DNA of 64,000 nucleotides from contig OY482863.1 in the NCBI GenBank assembly GCA_960531495.1, positions 2,124,466 through 2,188,465 on the forward strand, read 5' to 3'. A program made the position numbers and the translations under genes. Each line of letters starts with the position of its first letter. The stretch's first letter is position 1. The notes beneath the pieces are model-generated. The model did no database searches, was not told the DNA's origin, and was given only the letters and a program-made list of their open reading frames with translations. Shown one piece after another: positions 48,309-59,149 of the stretch. The DNA is from Zeus faber. Its lineage: Eukaryota > Chordata > Actinopteri > Zeiformes > Zeidae.

Positions 48309-48655
48309 TGTCAGGACCTGAGACGTACAAGTGACTTTGGACCTGTTATAAATAATATGGCGCCTCTGGTTGGAAACGGTTCTTTGTGACCAGTCGCACG
48401 CATGTTGTTTCCTGTACTTTTCTGATTGCGTGCATGTTGCTCATGTTGTTTTGCACGTACTCCGTTCTTTGTGATCCATATGTCCTTTGGTGACCACTTG
48501 CGTACATTAGACTATATAAGGATCCAGGGAAGAAGGATCGAGGCTCGTTCCAATCCTCACGAACTGAGCCTGCTGCATTTTCTGATTCTGCCTGACAATA
48601 AATATGACCAACTCCTAAATTCGTGTTACGTCCTCTGATTAACGCTCCAACCCAT
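48309..48655 (+). mobile_element. LTR-like segment (possible solo LTR)
   Basis: Within 350 bases there is a TATA box (ACTATATAAGG, about 48511), then AATAAA at 48597-48602 some 85 bases on, and a short tail. This U3-R-U5 spacing is typical of retroelement LTRs. The left end may be at TGTCAGGACC. No primer-binding site, gag or pol sequence is nearby. Exact ends and target duplication are unresolved. An ordinary small promoter is an alternative. Confidence 0.4.
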
Positions 48656-49630
48656 CAACGAGCACGCGGAGAACCTCGAAGGTCATGTTTTTACTTGAAT
48701 TGATCAACAGAAGTTATGGTAATTGATTGAAACAGTTTAGAAAGGTTTTCTACAACTGAACCACTTGGTGTCCTCGAGGACGATATTTTTCTCCAACAGA
48801 CGAAAACCTCAATGTCCATAACTTCATGACATTTTGGGGACGGCTATCTGTGCTTTCATACGCTATTCACACAGGAAATGTGAGAGGGACCGTGGTGAGT
48901 GATGTGGATGTGATAAGGTATTGATTAGAACATCTGCAACGGTGCAAGAAGTTAAGAAAACTGCATTACTTTATTGTAACACCCCTTAAAGACACATTTT
49001 ACTATGTCACCATATTACAATAACCAAAACCCCAGATGATATCTAGACTGGTATCACCATATCAATATATTTATATTTTTTACTGTGCTGTCAGCATGTT
49101 GGACATACAACACAGAGTACTTGTTCCATTGCATCTAGGACAGAGTTAGTTGCCAGTGGAGTTGAACTTGTCAACCTGCAATGAAACTATTTATTCATTC
49201 TTTAATCATCAACAACTGCTGCAATAACTCTGTCCTGTCACGAGCTGTGTGACGAGCAGAGCACAGCTTTATATTACACAACCACCACCAACCCCCTCTT
49301 TGGAGAACCATCTTACCATGTTTTAACTGATCACTACTCCAAGAGGGAGAATCACCACGGGTGAGACAAATAAACATAGAAACAAACATTTACATAGAAA
49401 CATGAACACTGCACGCCAACATGTATTAAAAAACAATGAATCAGCTCCAGGACAACTGGAACTATAACTGGTCCCGTGGCCTCTTCCTGTCATAGTTATG
49501 GCAGCAAATGAGGGAGAAAAGGAGAGGGATGCAACCAGGAGGCTGCTGGGGTGGACTCCAAGCAAGTGTGGTGGTGTGTGTGTGATGGGACCGCCTGTGT
49601 GTGTGTGTGTGTATAAGATGTCAACCGATG
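48656..49630. other. Stretch without recognisable gene
   Basis: AT-rich to mixed sequence; nothing identifiable apart from a short (GT)n at 49575-49613. Confidence 0.45.
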
Positions 49631-49681
49631 AGTGTACATGACTTATCCCCATTGGTTCTGCTGTAGAAGGTTGGTATTATG

Positions 49682-50395
49682 TGACGGCGCCTCCAAGCAG
49701 CGGAAGGGGCCCCGAAGCCCCCAAACTCTCCCCTGCGGCCACAGAAGACCCCCGGGGACCCCAGAGAAGCCAGAGGGCCGCAGAGCAACCCCCACGCCCG
49801 GCCCCGAGGAGCATGACCCAGTCCCTGGGAGCAGGAGGAGGCCCCGCACCCCAGGGGCGCACATGTACAACCAACCCCCAGGTGCAGGCACAAGACGCAG
49901 CCGCCCGGCACAGAACCCGGACCACGGCGACAGACCGGCACTCCGCCCGTGTTGCCCGAGCCGGCGGGACCCCCAAGCCCACCCACGCCCCGCACAAGGA
50001 CAAGGCCCGCCCCACCGCAGCCGACCAGACGGAGGTCCCCCCACGGCGCTCTCCGCAGCCCCCCCAGGGGCCCCGGGAGGCACCCCGCAGCGCTCTCCGC
50101 AGCCCCGCCAGGTCGCGGCACATCCCGAGCCACCGGGACTCCAGCCCAGCTGGAGGGGCCCACCGCCACGCCCCCACACCGACCCGCCAGCCACCGCCCC
50201 CCCCCCCGGAGAACCCCAGTGCTCACCGTGCGCTGTTGGTAATCGCAGTTAAAATTGCGGCGTCGGGGGTGCGAGTCCTTCAGGCAAGTCGAACCCAAAT
50301 CTCTCGCACCCTCCTACCCCGCAGACCCTGCTCGGGTGGAGTAGGGTTGGTGTGCGAGTGTGTGTTCTCAGTTAACCGAACCCCCGACTCGCACC
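49682..50395. other. GC-rich, strand-biased block of unknown nature
   Basis: About 700 bases that are C- and purine-rich on the plus strand (CCCCGGGGACC, CAGCCCCCCCAGGGGCCCCG motifs). They contain few stop codons in several frames on both strands and have abrupt AT-rich boundaries. CCCCGCAGCGCTCTCCGCAG-like segments recur at about 50040 and 50090. No protein family is recognised in any frame. It could be part of an interspersed element. Confidence 0.4.
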
Positions 50396-50480
50396 ACCCA
50401 TAAATATATTTATATATTGCATGAAGTAATAATATAGTACATGTCACACCATGCTAGTATAATAGTTGAATATAAATATA

Positions 50481-52085
50481 CAGTGGGGCAAAAAAGTATT
50501 TAGTCAGCCACCAATTGTGCAAGTTCTCCCACTTAAAAAGATGAGAGAGGCCTGTAATTTTCATCATAGGTTCACTTCGACTATGAGAGACAAAATGGGG
50601 GGGAAAGAATCCAGGAAATCACATTGTAGGATTTTTAATGAATTAATTGGTAAATTCCTCTGTAAAAGAAGTATTTGGTCACCTACAAACAAGCAAGATT
50701 TCTGGCTTTCACAGACCTGCAACTTTTTCTTGAAGAGGCTCCTCTGTCCTCCACTCGTTACCTGTATTAATGGCACCTGTTTGAACTTGTTATCAGTATA
50801 AAAGACACCTGTCCACAACCTCAAACAGTCACACTCCAAACTCCACTATGGCCAAGACCAAAGAGCTGTCAAAGGACACCAGAAACAAAATTGTAGACCT
50901 GCACCAGGCTGGGAAGACTGAATCTGCAATAGTTAAGCAGCTTGTTGTGAAGAAATCAACTGTGGGAGCAATTATTAGAAAATGGAAGACATACAAGACC
51001 ACTGATAATCTCCCTCCATCTGGGGCTCCACGCAAGATCTCACCCCGTGGGGTCAAAATGATCACAAGAACGGTGAGCAAACATCCCAGAACCACACGGG
51101 GGGACCTAGTGAATGACCTGCAGAGAGCTGGGACCAAAGTAACAAAGGCTACCATCAGTAACACACTACGCCGCCAGGGACTCAAATCCTGCAGTGCCAG
51201 ACATGTCCCCCTGCTTAAGCCACTACATGTCCAGGCCCGTCTGAAGTTTGCTAGAGAGCATTTGGATGATGCAGAAGAGGATTGGGAGAATGTCATATGG
51301 TCAGATGAAACCAAAATAGAACTTTTTGGTAAAAACTCAACTTGTCGTGTTTGGAGGAGACAGAAAGCTGAGTTGCATCCAAAGAACACCATACCTACTG
51401 TGAAGCATGGGGGTGGAAACATCATGCTTTGGGGCTGTTTTTCTGCAAAGGGACCAGGACGACTGATCCGTGTAAAGGAAAGAATGAATGGGGCCATGTA
51501 TCGTGAGATTTTGAGTGAAAACCTCCTTCCATCAGCAAGGGCATTGAAGATGAAACGTGGCTGGGTCTTTCAGCATGACAATGATCCCAAACACACCGCC
51601 CGGGCAACGAAGGAGTGGCTTCGTAAGAAGCATTTCAAGGTCCTGGAGTGGCCTAGCCAGTCTCCAGATCTCAACCCCATAGAAAATCTTTGGAGGGAGT
51701 TGAAAGCCGTGTTGCCCAGCGACAGCCCCAAAACATCACTGCTCTAGAGGAGATCTGCATGGAGGAATGGGCCAAAATACCAGCAACAGTGTGTGAAAAC
51801 CTTGTGAAGACTTACAGAAAACGTTTGACCTCTGTCATTGCAAACAAAGGGTATATAACAAAGTATTGAGATTAACTTTTGTTATTGACCAAATACTTAT
51901 TTTCCACCATAATTTGCAAATAAATTCTTTCAAAATCCTACAATGTGATTTCCTGGATTCTTTCCCCCCATTCTGTCTCTCATAGTCGAAGTGAACCTAT
52001 GATGAAAATAACAGGCCTCTCTCATCTTTTTAAGTGGGAGAACTTGCACAATTGGTGGCTGACTAAATACTTTTTTGCCCCACTG
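50481..52085 (+). mobile_element. Tc1/mariner element, copy 2
   Basis: Same family as copy 1, opposite orientation. Ends CAGTGGGGCAAAAAAGTATT and its inverse, TA on both sides (50479-50480, 52086-52087). Length 1605 bases, against 1604 for copy 1. Confidence 0.95.
50848..51869 (+). pseudogene. Tc1 transposase, copy 2 (single frameshift near the C-terminus)
   Basis: The ATG at 50848 opens a frame of 299 residues with HTH N-terminal domains, D153 (WSDET), D244 (QHDND) and E279 (NPIENLW) in the D34E spacing of Tc1 transposases. After WRELK the frame is lost; the expected C-terminus ([20 protein letters not shown], ending at TGA 51867-51869) continues in another frame, implying one missing base near 51700-51712. 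Total span 1022 bases fits a 340-residue protein minus one base. Confidence 0.92.
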
Positions 52086-52418
52086 TATATTGTAGACTAT
52101 ATGCTATATTGTATACTGCGTATAATAGTACATATGTTATATAAAAGAACACAATAATAATACAATAAATATATCGGCTTCACACGTAGTCCGTAATCGC
52201 ACGTGACAGTCGGATCCTCCCCCTAGTGGCCGTCGGACGAACTGCGTCTGAGTTTCGCGTCACAAAACACGTCGGGGAAATGGGAGAACTGCTTTACGAC
52301 AGAGTCGCTGCATCAACTGCACAGTTAGCGCGTTCCATGGATGAGAGTTTCAAAACTCCCTTCCTGTTGTGCGAAAAAATACAAATAAATACACACAATC
52401 CACAGGTATAAAAGTAGA

Positions 52419-52424
52419 TTTATT
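52419..52424 (-). terminator. Candidate poly(A) signal of the chemerin-like gene
   Basis: AATAAA on the minus strand, about 780 bases after the stop codon at 53205. The interval 52425-53204 would be the 3' UTR. Confidence 0.5.
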
Positions 52425-53204
52425 GATAGTAAACATGGAGACATCCAACATCAACAACGTCATTACTTTGAAATGATTGTTCTAAAAACCAGAGAGAGGC
52501 TTCCCCGGCGTCGCCCCTTGTTTGCCGTGTTCAGTGTGAAGCGGGCCTGACGCCGACCGTAGCGACGTGGCCAAGGCGGCGGATTTCTAAGAATTTGTTA
52601 TTGGCCTGAAGCGACTGCAGCCTCCTCAGCGTGACCTCGTGTGAGCGAAGGGGAGGAAAGTTCACTGGGAGATGAAATGGACGAGAGGGGCGGGGCCCGG
52701 AAGGAACGGGGGGGAGTGTCATGCGGTGAGGAGGGGGTGGGTGAGGAGGGGGGCCGCGCCCGGCCGAACACACACGTCGGAACGGTTGTGTGTATCTAGC
52801 GTATCTGGTCATATTTCATTGTGTTGGTTGTATTGAATATTTTCACATCGCTCCACATGTTGCCGTTTCGTTTCATATATTTTTATTCCATTTCCTTTTC
52901 CTTTTTTTGCCACAGTAGGATACGGATCAGCGGTGTTTTTGGACTTTAGTCCCACGACTGAGAATGCGCACACAATAGAAAAAAGTTAAAAAGAGCGTTT
53001 CACAAGATACTAAACACAAAACACATCAGGACGCGATCACATTTAAACCGTCTCCCTTGACCAACAGCGGGAAATGAGTGTGGATTGTCAACCCAGGGAT
53101 AGTTTATTTGTTTTAAATGTGTTATTTTATTTAGTAGATTTTATCAGTCCCCCTGGGCGGGGTGGGTGGGGGTGCGTGGGGTGGACCGTTCCGTGTACCC
53201 GTCC

Positions 53205-53288
53205 TTAGGTGGAGACCGCCAGCAGGGTGGGTGCTCCGCTGCTGTAGCTCATTTTGCTGCAGTGATTGATCCGCGAGGCTCTCATTCC
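53205..53288 (-). CDS. rarres2: Chemerin-like exon 4 (last coding)
   Basis: Residues 161-187, GMRASRINHCSKMSYSSGAP then TLLAVST, TAA at 53205-53207. The acceptor is GCCGCCTTAG. It carries the sixth cysteine. Confidence 0.75.
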   Translation of the reverse strand, partial: GMRASRINHCSKMSYSSGAPTLLAVST

Positions 53289-56200
53289 CTAAGGCGGCAG
53301 AACAAGAGGCGTGTTATTAAAGTGGAAATCCGTCGGATTCATCTTGTTACATTTTTTTTCCTTTTCTTTATTTTTTTTTTTTAAATCACATTCATCGAAC
53401 TGGTACTTTATCAGAAACAGACATTCAATGTATTTACATTTAGTCATTTAGCAGACGCTTTTATCCAAAGCGACTTACAATTGTTCAAACACCGACGGAC
53501 GCAGCCATCAGGAGCAATGAGGGGTTAATTGTCTTGCTCAAGGACACTACAGCATGCTAGCAGGAGGAGCCTGGGATCGAACCAGCGACCTTTAGATCAC
53601 TAGACCACCAGCTCTACCGCCTGAGCCACCATCCCCCATCCCCCTATTTGCGTTGAGCGCCTCATCTGCTCCTCTGCACGCTGGCTCCGTTTGGCGGTGG
53701 CCCCGCCCGCTTTTCCCGGCAAGAATGCAAAGATTTGCGAAACGCAGGCGGCGCGGCCGGTGGCGCTCAGTGAACTGACGACTAACGAGCGCTCGGAGGA
53801 GGAAACGCGCCCAAGGAAAACAAAATGAGCATCTTGAGCGAGCGGCGACCTTGTGGCTTCAAGCGGAAATGATGGGAAAGTGAAATCCACTGATTGAAGC
53901 ACGTCACTAAAACAGTCTTGACGTGCAGTGTAGGGGGCGGGGTTAGGACGCGGATCAGGTCACAAACACACCTTTAACCTGGACCCACTGAAACAGCCTC
54001 TCAGCCCTCGTCAGAAATCTTCCCAAACTTGTTCTGCTCCTGGTTTAAAACGTCCGATTCCCAGAAGGAAGATTAGAACTAAACTGGGTTTTAGTGAAAC
54101 TTCAATTAAACCTCAGGATGAACGGGCGTGGCCCCCAGGTGGACCAGGCTGATCTGGACCGAGACCACACAGGAGGATCTGAGCGCTCCCCCTTCACGCC
54201 TCAGAGGCAAATTCTTAAATTCTGCATCAAGTCATGTCCTCAGCTCAGTAGCGATTCGGGCGGAGGCCGCCGGGTGCGACTCACCTGCGTGAGTTTGGGT
54301 TTCTGGATGCAGTGGACGTACGGCTTGGGGGAGCTCTCCATCTCGTCCCCAAAGAGTTTGTAGCAGACGGTGCAGTCCATGAGAGGCTGCGGGGAGGAGA
54401 AGGCACAGTTACACAGTTACACAGTTACACAGTTACAGAGGTCACGCAGGTCACGCAGGTTACGCAGGTTACGCAGGTCACAGAGGTCACGCAGGTTACA
54501 GAGGTCACGCAGGTTACAGAGGTCACGCAGGTTACAGAGGTCACGCAGGTCACGCAGGTTACGCAGGTTACGCAGGTTACGCAGGTTATGCAGGTTACGC
54601 AGGTCACGCAGGTTACGCAGGTTACAGAGGTCACGCAGGTTACAGAGGTCACGCAGGTTACAGAGGTCACGCAGGTTACGCAGGTCACGCAGGTTACGCA
54701 GGTTACGCAGGTCACGCAGGTCACGCAGGTTACAGAGGTCACGCAGGTCATGCAGGTAACGCAGGTTACAGAGGTCACGCAGGTTACAGAGGTCACGCAG
54801 GTTACAGAGGTCACGCAGGTTACGCAGGTCACGCAGGTTACAGAGGTCACGCAGGTTACAGAGGTCACGCAGGTTACAGAGGTCACGCAGGTTACGCAGG
54901 TCACGCAGGTTACAGAGGTCACGCAGGTTACAGAGGTCACGCAGGTTACAGAGGTCACGCAGGTCTGGCAGGTTACGCAGGTCACGCAGGTTACAGAGGT
55001 CACGCAGGTCACGCAGGTTACAGAGGTCACGCAGGTTACAGAGGTCACGCAGGTCACGCAGGTTACAGAGGTCACGCAGGTCACGCAGGTTACAGAGGTC
55101 ACGCAGGTTACAGAGGTCACGCAGGTCACGCAGGTTACAGAGGTCACGCAGGTTACAGAGGTCACGCAGGTCACGCAGGTTACAGAGGTCACGCAGGTTA
55201 CAGAGGTCACGCAGGTTACGCAGGTTACAGAGGTCACGCAGGTTACAGAGGTCACGCAGGTCACGCAGGTTACAGAGGTCACGCAGGTTACAGAGGTCAC
55301 GCAGGTCACGCAGGTTACAGAGGTCACGCAGGTCACGCAGGTTACAGAGGTCACGCAGGTTACAGAGGTCACGCAGGTTACAGAGGTCACGCAGGTTACA
55401 GAGGTCACGCAGGTCATGCAGGTCACGCAGGTTACAGAGGTCACGCAGGTTACGCAGGTCACGCAGGTTACAGAGGTCACGCAGGTCACGCAGGTCACGC
55501 AGGTCACAGAGGTTACAGAGGTTACAGAGGTTACGCAGGTCACGCAGGTTACAGAGGTTACGCAGGTTACAGAGGTTACAGAGGTTACAGAGGTTACGCA
55601 GGTTACAGAGGTTACAGAGGTTACAGAGGTTACAGAGGTCACGCAGGTCACGCAGGTCACGCAGGTTACAGAGGTTACAGAGGTTACGCAGGTTACAGAG
55701 GTTACAGAGGTTACAGAGGTTACGCAGGTCAGACACTGCCGTTTATCTTTGGAACAACGGAGCGGCTCTCCCACCCTGTCGTTCCTGAAGGGGCACCTGG
55801 GCGCGTCCGAGGCGGCGCTGCCTTTGGGACACACGGTGGGCTTCAGCAGGAAGTGGTGGTGGACGAACTTCACCCCGAATCCAGACTGGAACACAAGGCA
55901 GAGTCCGTTTGGTTCGACATTCATTCACTTTTTTTTTTTTTCCAATTTAAAAGCTCATATTTAACGTTTATGGTTAGGTTTATTTTTTCATTATCAAATA
56001 TTTACTGTTCATTGTTTGTCTTTAGGTTAATTTTAATGATTTATTTGATTGTTTTTTATGTTTGTTGTACATGGTAAATGTCAAGTTTTCCTGTATATTT
56101 CTTGAGGCAATTTTTATTGTTATTTTTCAAGTTTATATTTATTGTTGATCAGCAGGTTTTGCTTTATTTACCGTTGATTGTTAGAGTTATTGTATATTTT

Positions 56201-58363
56201 CACACTTTTTCATCCCCTAGTCAACTTCCAGGTGTAATGCCATGTCCTTTTTTCTATTTTTATTCTATTGCCTTATTATTATCATCATCATCATCAATTA
56301 ATTAATTTGTTTGTTTGTTTTTGCCTATTTTAATGTGAGCTGCGATGACACAGAGATTTCCCTCCGGGGACAAATGAAGTATCCTTATATCTCTCTTATT
56401 CAAACGCCGGTTTTATCGATTGTATATAAATATTATTTATAATGATTAAATAATATTAGATTATATAATATTATGTATTATTGGAATACTCTGTTATTTC
56501 TGGTTACTGACCGTTGCCATGGTCACCGCATCACTCCGCCTCTAGGCTCATGCTGACACTCACTAGTGGCGTCATCTTGTGGTGCTACATAGAAACTACA
56601 TCTATGAAGTCCAGTTCAGTAAACTGATCAAGTACACAAATACATAGTTGTAGTTTTTACCCTTTATATTTACACCAATAATTTAACCTGTGCATAATAA
56701 CACACTTTGTATATTATGTGTATTTTTATATATTTAGCAATTTTTAAAATTTCATTATTTTATTTACTTCAGGTTTTTTAATTCTTATTGTCTGAGGAGA
56801 CTTGGCTGAAAAAACTGATTCTGATTTCACATTTATAACAGTGAACAGGTTAGTTATGTTTTTGTTTTGTAGGATGAATAGTTCACTACGTTGCTGCGGA
56901 GGCTCTTGAACTAGACATGTTAGTTATAAAATCATTTCAAATCAATATTCAGTTTCTTTTACTTAGCAGGCAGCCGTGTAGTAAGCAGCACAACGTGCAG
57001 CCCTGTGTTCTGCTGGTTTCCACACGCGGTGATCCAGATTCTACAGAATCATCTGGAAAGGCCTTCCCTCCCGCATCTCCCAACGTTTACAATTCAGACA
57101 CAGAACGGCCTCAGCGTCTCAATCTCCCGACTTTATTCATTCGTAGATTTATTGCCTCTTCAGGGCAGAAAGGTGCATAATTAATGGAAAAACAATCATA
57201 ATAATAATGAAAATGAATTAAAATATGAACAAATTGTGTTATCATATAATTTTTAATCCACAAACTTTTATCATATTAGATGTATAAACTGTAAATCAAC
57301 ATATTTCATGAAATGTAATTAGTCAAATTAGTGGTAGTGGCCCTTGCAATTCCTCCACAGCCCACTAGGGGGCCGCGACTTCACAATAAAATAGATGAAG
57401 TTTTCTTCCCCAGGGACGATGACGTGACCTCAGGCCTGTTCATCTAACGGATCAATCAAACCGATCATGAATCTGACCAATCAATCAATCAATCAATCCG
57501 ATCATCAATTTGATCAATCAATCTGATCATCAGCTCCAGACCTTTGTAAATGACGACTACTCAATGAAAGAGGTGAATCATCTGATGATTGATCAGCTTC
57601 ATTGATGACACATGGGAACAGTTCCACATCTGATCTGATCACTTGTACCTCAATCACCTCATTTAATGTACATCATCTCCACTGATAAATATAATATTTA
57701 TATTCTTATTGTCCAGTCATACAGAACACATTAAATATATTCCTCATTTTTAAATTCCATGCTAGCGCTGCTTGTTAAAGTTCAAGAGATTATTTGTCAC
57801 ATACATATACATACGGTCATACATATATGCAGTGAAATGCTTGTGGTATTATTTGTATATTTTAACAGTTTAACATGTTCTTTCAACACATTCTATCATG
57901 TTCTTGTTGTTGTTACACTGTTCATCTGTAAATAAAACACTTTGAAACCTCCGGGAGCGGCGCTACCATCCCACTCCATCAACTCTTATAGACTAAGTAC
58001 TTTTTTACCTTTAATACTTGAGTACTTTGAAGACTTTGTTCCACCGCTGCTTATGAGTTCAAGTTCTGACCCCCGTTCACCTCTGTTTGTTTTTACCTGA
58101 ATGTCACTTTTGGTCACCGTCCTGAAGAAGAGGAAGTGGTGCTGGACACTGGCGTGGGAGTTGAGCTGCTGCAGGACCAACTCCACTCCTCTGGCATAGG
58201 TCCCAGGGAGCTGGGTGGAGGCAGAGACGGAGGTGGAGGTGGAGGCAGAGACGGAGGTGGAGGCGGTGTCCTGTGCCAAACTCGGCTCCGTCCCGGCGCT
58301 CAGCAGCAGCAGCAGCAGCAGCAGCGGTACGGTGGTGCTGATGGAGGCGCTGGTGGAGGCCAT
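53205..58363 (-). CDS. rarres2: Chemerin-like secreted protein (retinoic acid receptor responder 2 family)
   Basis: Four exons, all joined in phase 0, give 187 residues. A signal peptide (1 to about 30, Leu run at 14-21) is followed by a Ser/Thr-rich stretch (to about 51). Then comes a cystatin-like domain: YARGVELVLQQLNSHASVQH, SGFGVKFVHHHFLLKPTVCP. Six cysteines in the order C...C...CxxC...VHC...C match mammalian chemerin, whose corresponding core has CLACIKL and LVHCP; here CTVCYKLFG and YVHCIQKP. Chemerin is a secreted chemoattractant and adipokine precursor activated by C-terminal cleavage and acting on CMKLR1. The fish C-terminus, SSGAPTLLAVST, is unlike the mammalian one, so processing cannot be inferred. 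Family assignment is from the cysteine pattern and motifs; another cystatin-fold protein is the alternative. Confidence 0.82.
53430..53636 (-). mobile_element. tRNA-derived SINE in chemerin-like intron 3
   Basis: Minus-strand copy of the element at 22606-22824. A-box-like GGTGGCTCAGGCGGTAGAG, B-box GGTTCGATCCC, core GTGTCCTTGAGCAAGAC, and GTCGCTTTGGATAAAAGCGT CTGC near the tail. Confidence 0.85.
54285..54386 (-). CDS. rarres2: Chemerin-like exon 3
   Basis: Residues 127-160, PLMDCTVCYKLFGDEMESSP then KPYVHCIQKPKLTQ. Acceptor CTCCCCGCAG, donor CAG|GTGAGT. It holds the CxxC and VHC cysteines. Confidence 0.88.
54400..55734. repeat. 9-base minisatellite of AGGTCA/AGGTTA units (1.3 kb)
   Basis: About 145 units of AGGTCACGC, AGGTTACGC and AGGTTACAG with higher-order 18- and 27-base patterns. 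It fills nearly the whole 1388-base intron 2 of the chemerin-like gene (55774-54387). A 550-residue open frame here is an artefact of the 9-base period. Confidence 0.98.
55775..55885 (-). CDS. rarres2: Chemerin-like exon 2
   Basis: Residues 90-126, SGFGVKFVHHHFLLKPTVCP then KGSAASDAPRCPFRNDR. The acceptor is TTGTGTTCCAG and the donor is AGG|GTGGGA. First two cysteines of the conserved set. Confidence 0.88.
55886..57770 (-). other. Chemerin-like intron 1, AT-rich part
   Basis: No exon seen. It contains degenerate LINE-tail-like pieces (about 56335-56400 with TTTCCCTCCGGGGACAAATG, and 56640-56830 with GATTCTGATT) and (AATC)n at 57478-57500. Confidence 0.5.
57778..57842 (-). repeat. 3'-end fragment of the L2-like LINE
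   Basis: Its reverse complement, GCATTTCACTGCATATATGT then ATGTATATGTATGTGACAAA, matches the 3' end of the LINE at 60620-60690. A very short, 5'-truncated copy in chemerin-like intron 1. Confidence 0.75.
58097..58363 (-). CDS. rarres2: Chemerin-like exon 1 (signal peptide)
   Basis: Residues 1-89. ATG at 58361-58363. The Leu run of the signal peptide is encoded by a (CTG)n repeat (58303-58326 on the other strand as CAGCAG). The Ser/Thr-rich linker comes from a short tandem duplication in the DNA. Donor CAG|GTAAAA. Confidence 0.85.
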
Positions 58364-58405
58364 GTTTCTCTCTGCAGATCAATCCAAACACTAAACAAGA
58401 TCACG

Positions 58406-58620
<215 letters not shown>

Positions 58621-59100
58621 GCTCCGGCTCCAGCTGTTCCCCACAATGCCTTGGGGGCCCGTTTGGGACAAAAACAAGTCTGGTTCTGCAACAGTTTCCC
58701 AGAAATGGGATTGGAGTTCATCCAAGCGAGGGCCGAAAACAAAGAGGTCTGTGGGGGTGAGGATGGGTGGAGTTGGGGATGGGTGGGGGTGGGGCCGGGT
58801 GTGGAATGTGGAGCACAAGAAAAGGGGCGTCTGGGGACGGATTCACAGTTCTTCATTTTTTATTTTGCTCGCCGTGTTTTTGGTCAGAGCAACTATTTAC
58901 ACAGCGCAAACTCAAAGAGATTATGGACCCCACCCACGCACCCACCCAAGCACCCAAACCAATCAAAAGAGTGGCCTTAAATACACCCTGGACTAAACCA
59001 TTTAGCTTGTACACAGGGGTGCCGCCAAGCAACATTTAATGCAGGCTGTTCCACATAAATGATTAAATTCGGCTCGGTGGACGATAACGCCACCAACACA
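58621..59100. other. Intergenic stretch
   Basis: Region upstream of the chemerin-like gene. No gene seen. A G-rich GGGGTGGGG stretch lies at 58755-58805. Confidence 0.4.
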
Positions 59101-59149
59101 AAAACAAACAAAAACAAACACAAACACAAACAGGCTCTGAGTGAAACCT

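Noticed and set aside
47863-48330. 155-codon minus-strand open frame
   Set aside because: It includes the small exon-like segment but has no family match as a continuous protein.
54312-55964. 550-codon open frame of VTQVTE repeats on the plus strand, with similarly long frames on the minus strand
   Set aside because: A 9-base minisatellite without stops is open in several frames at once; the array lies in an intron of the chemerin-like gene.
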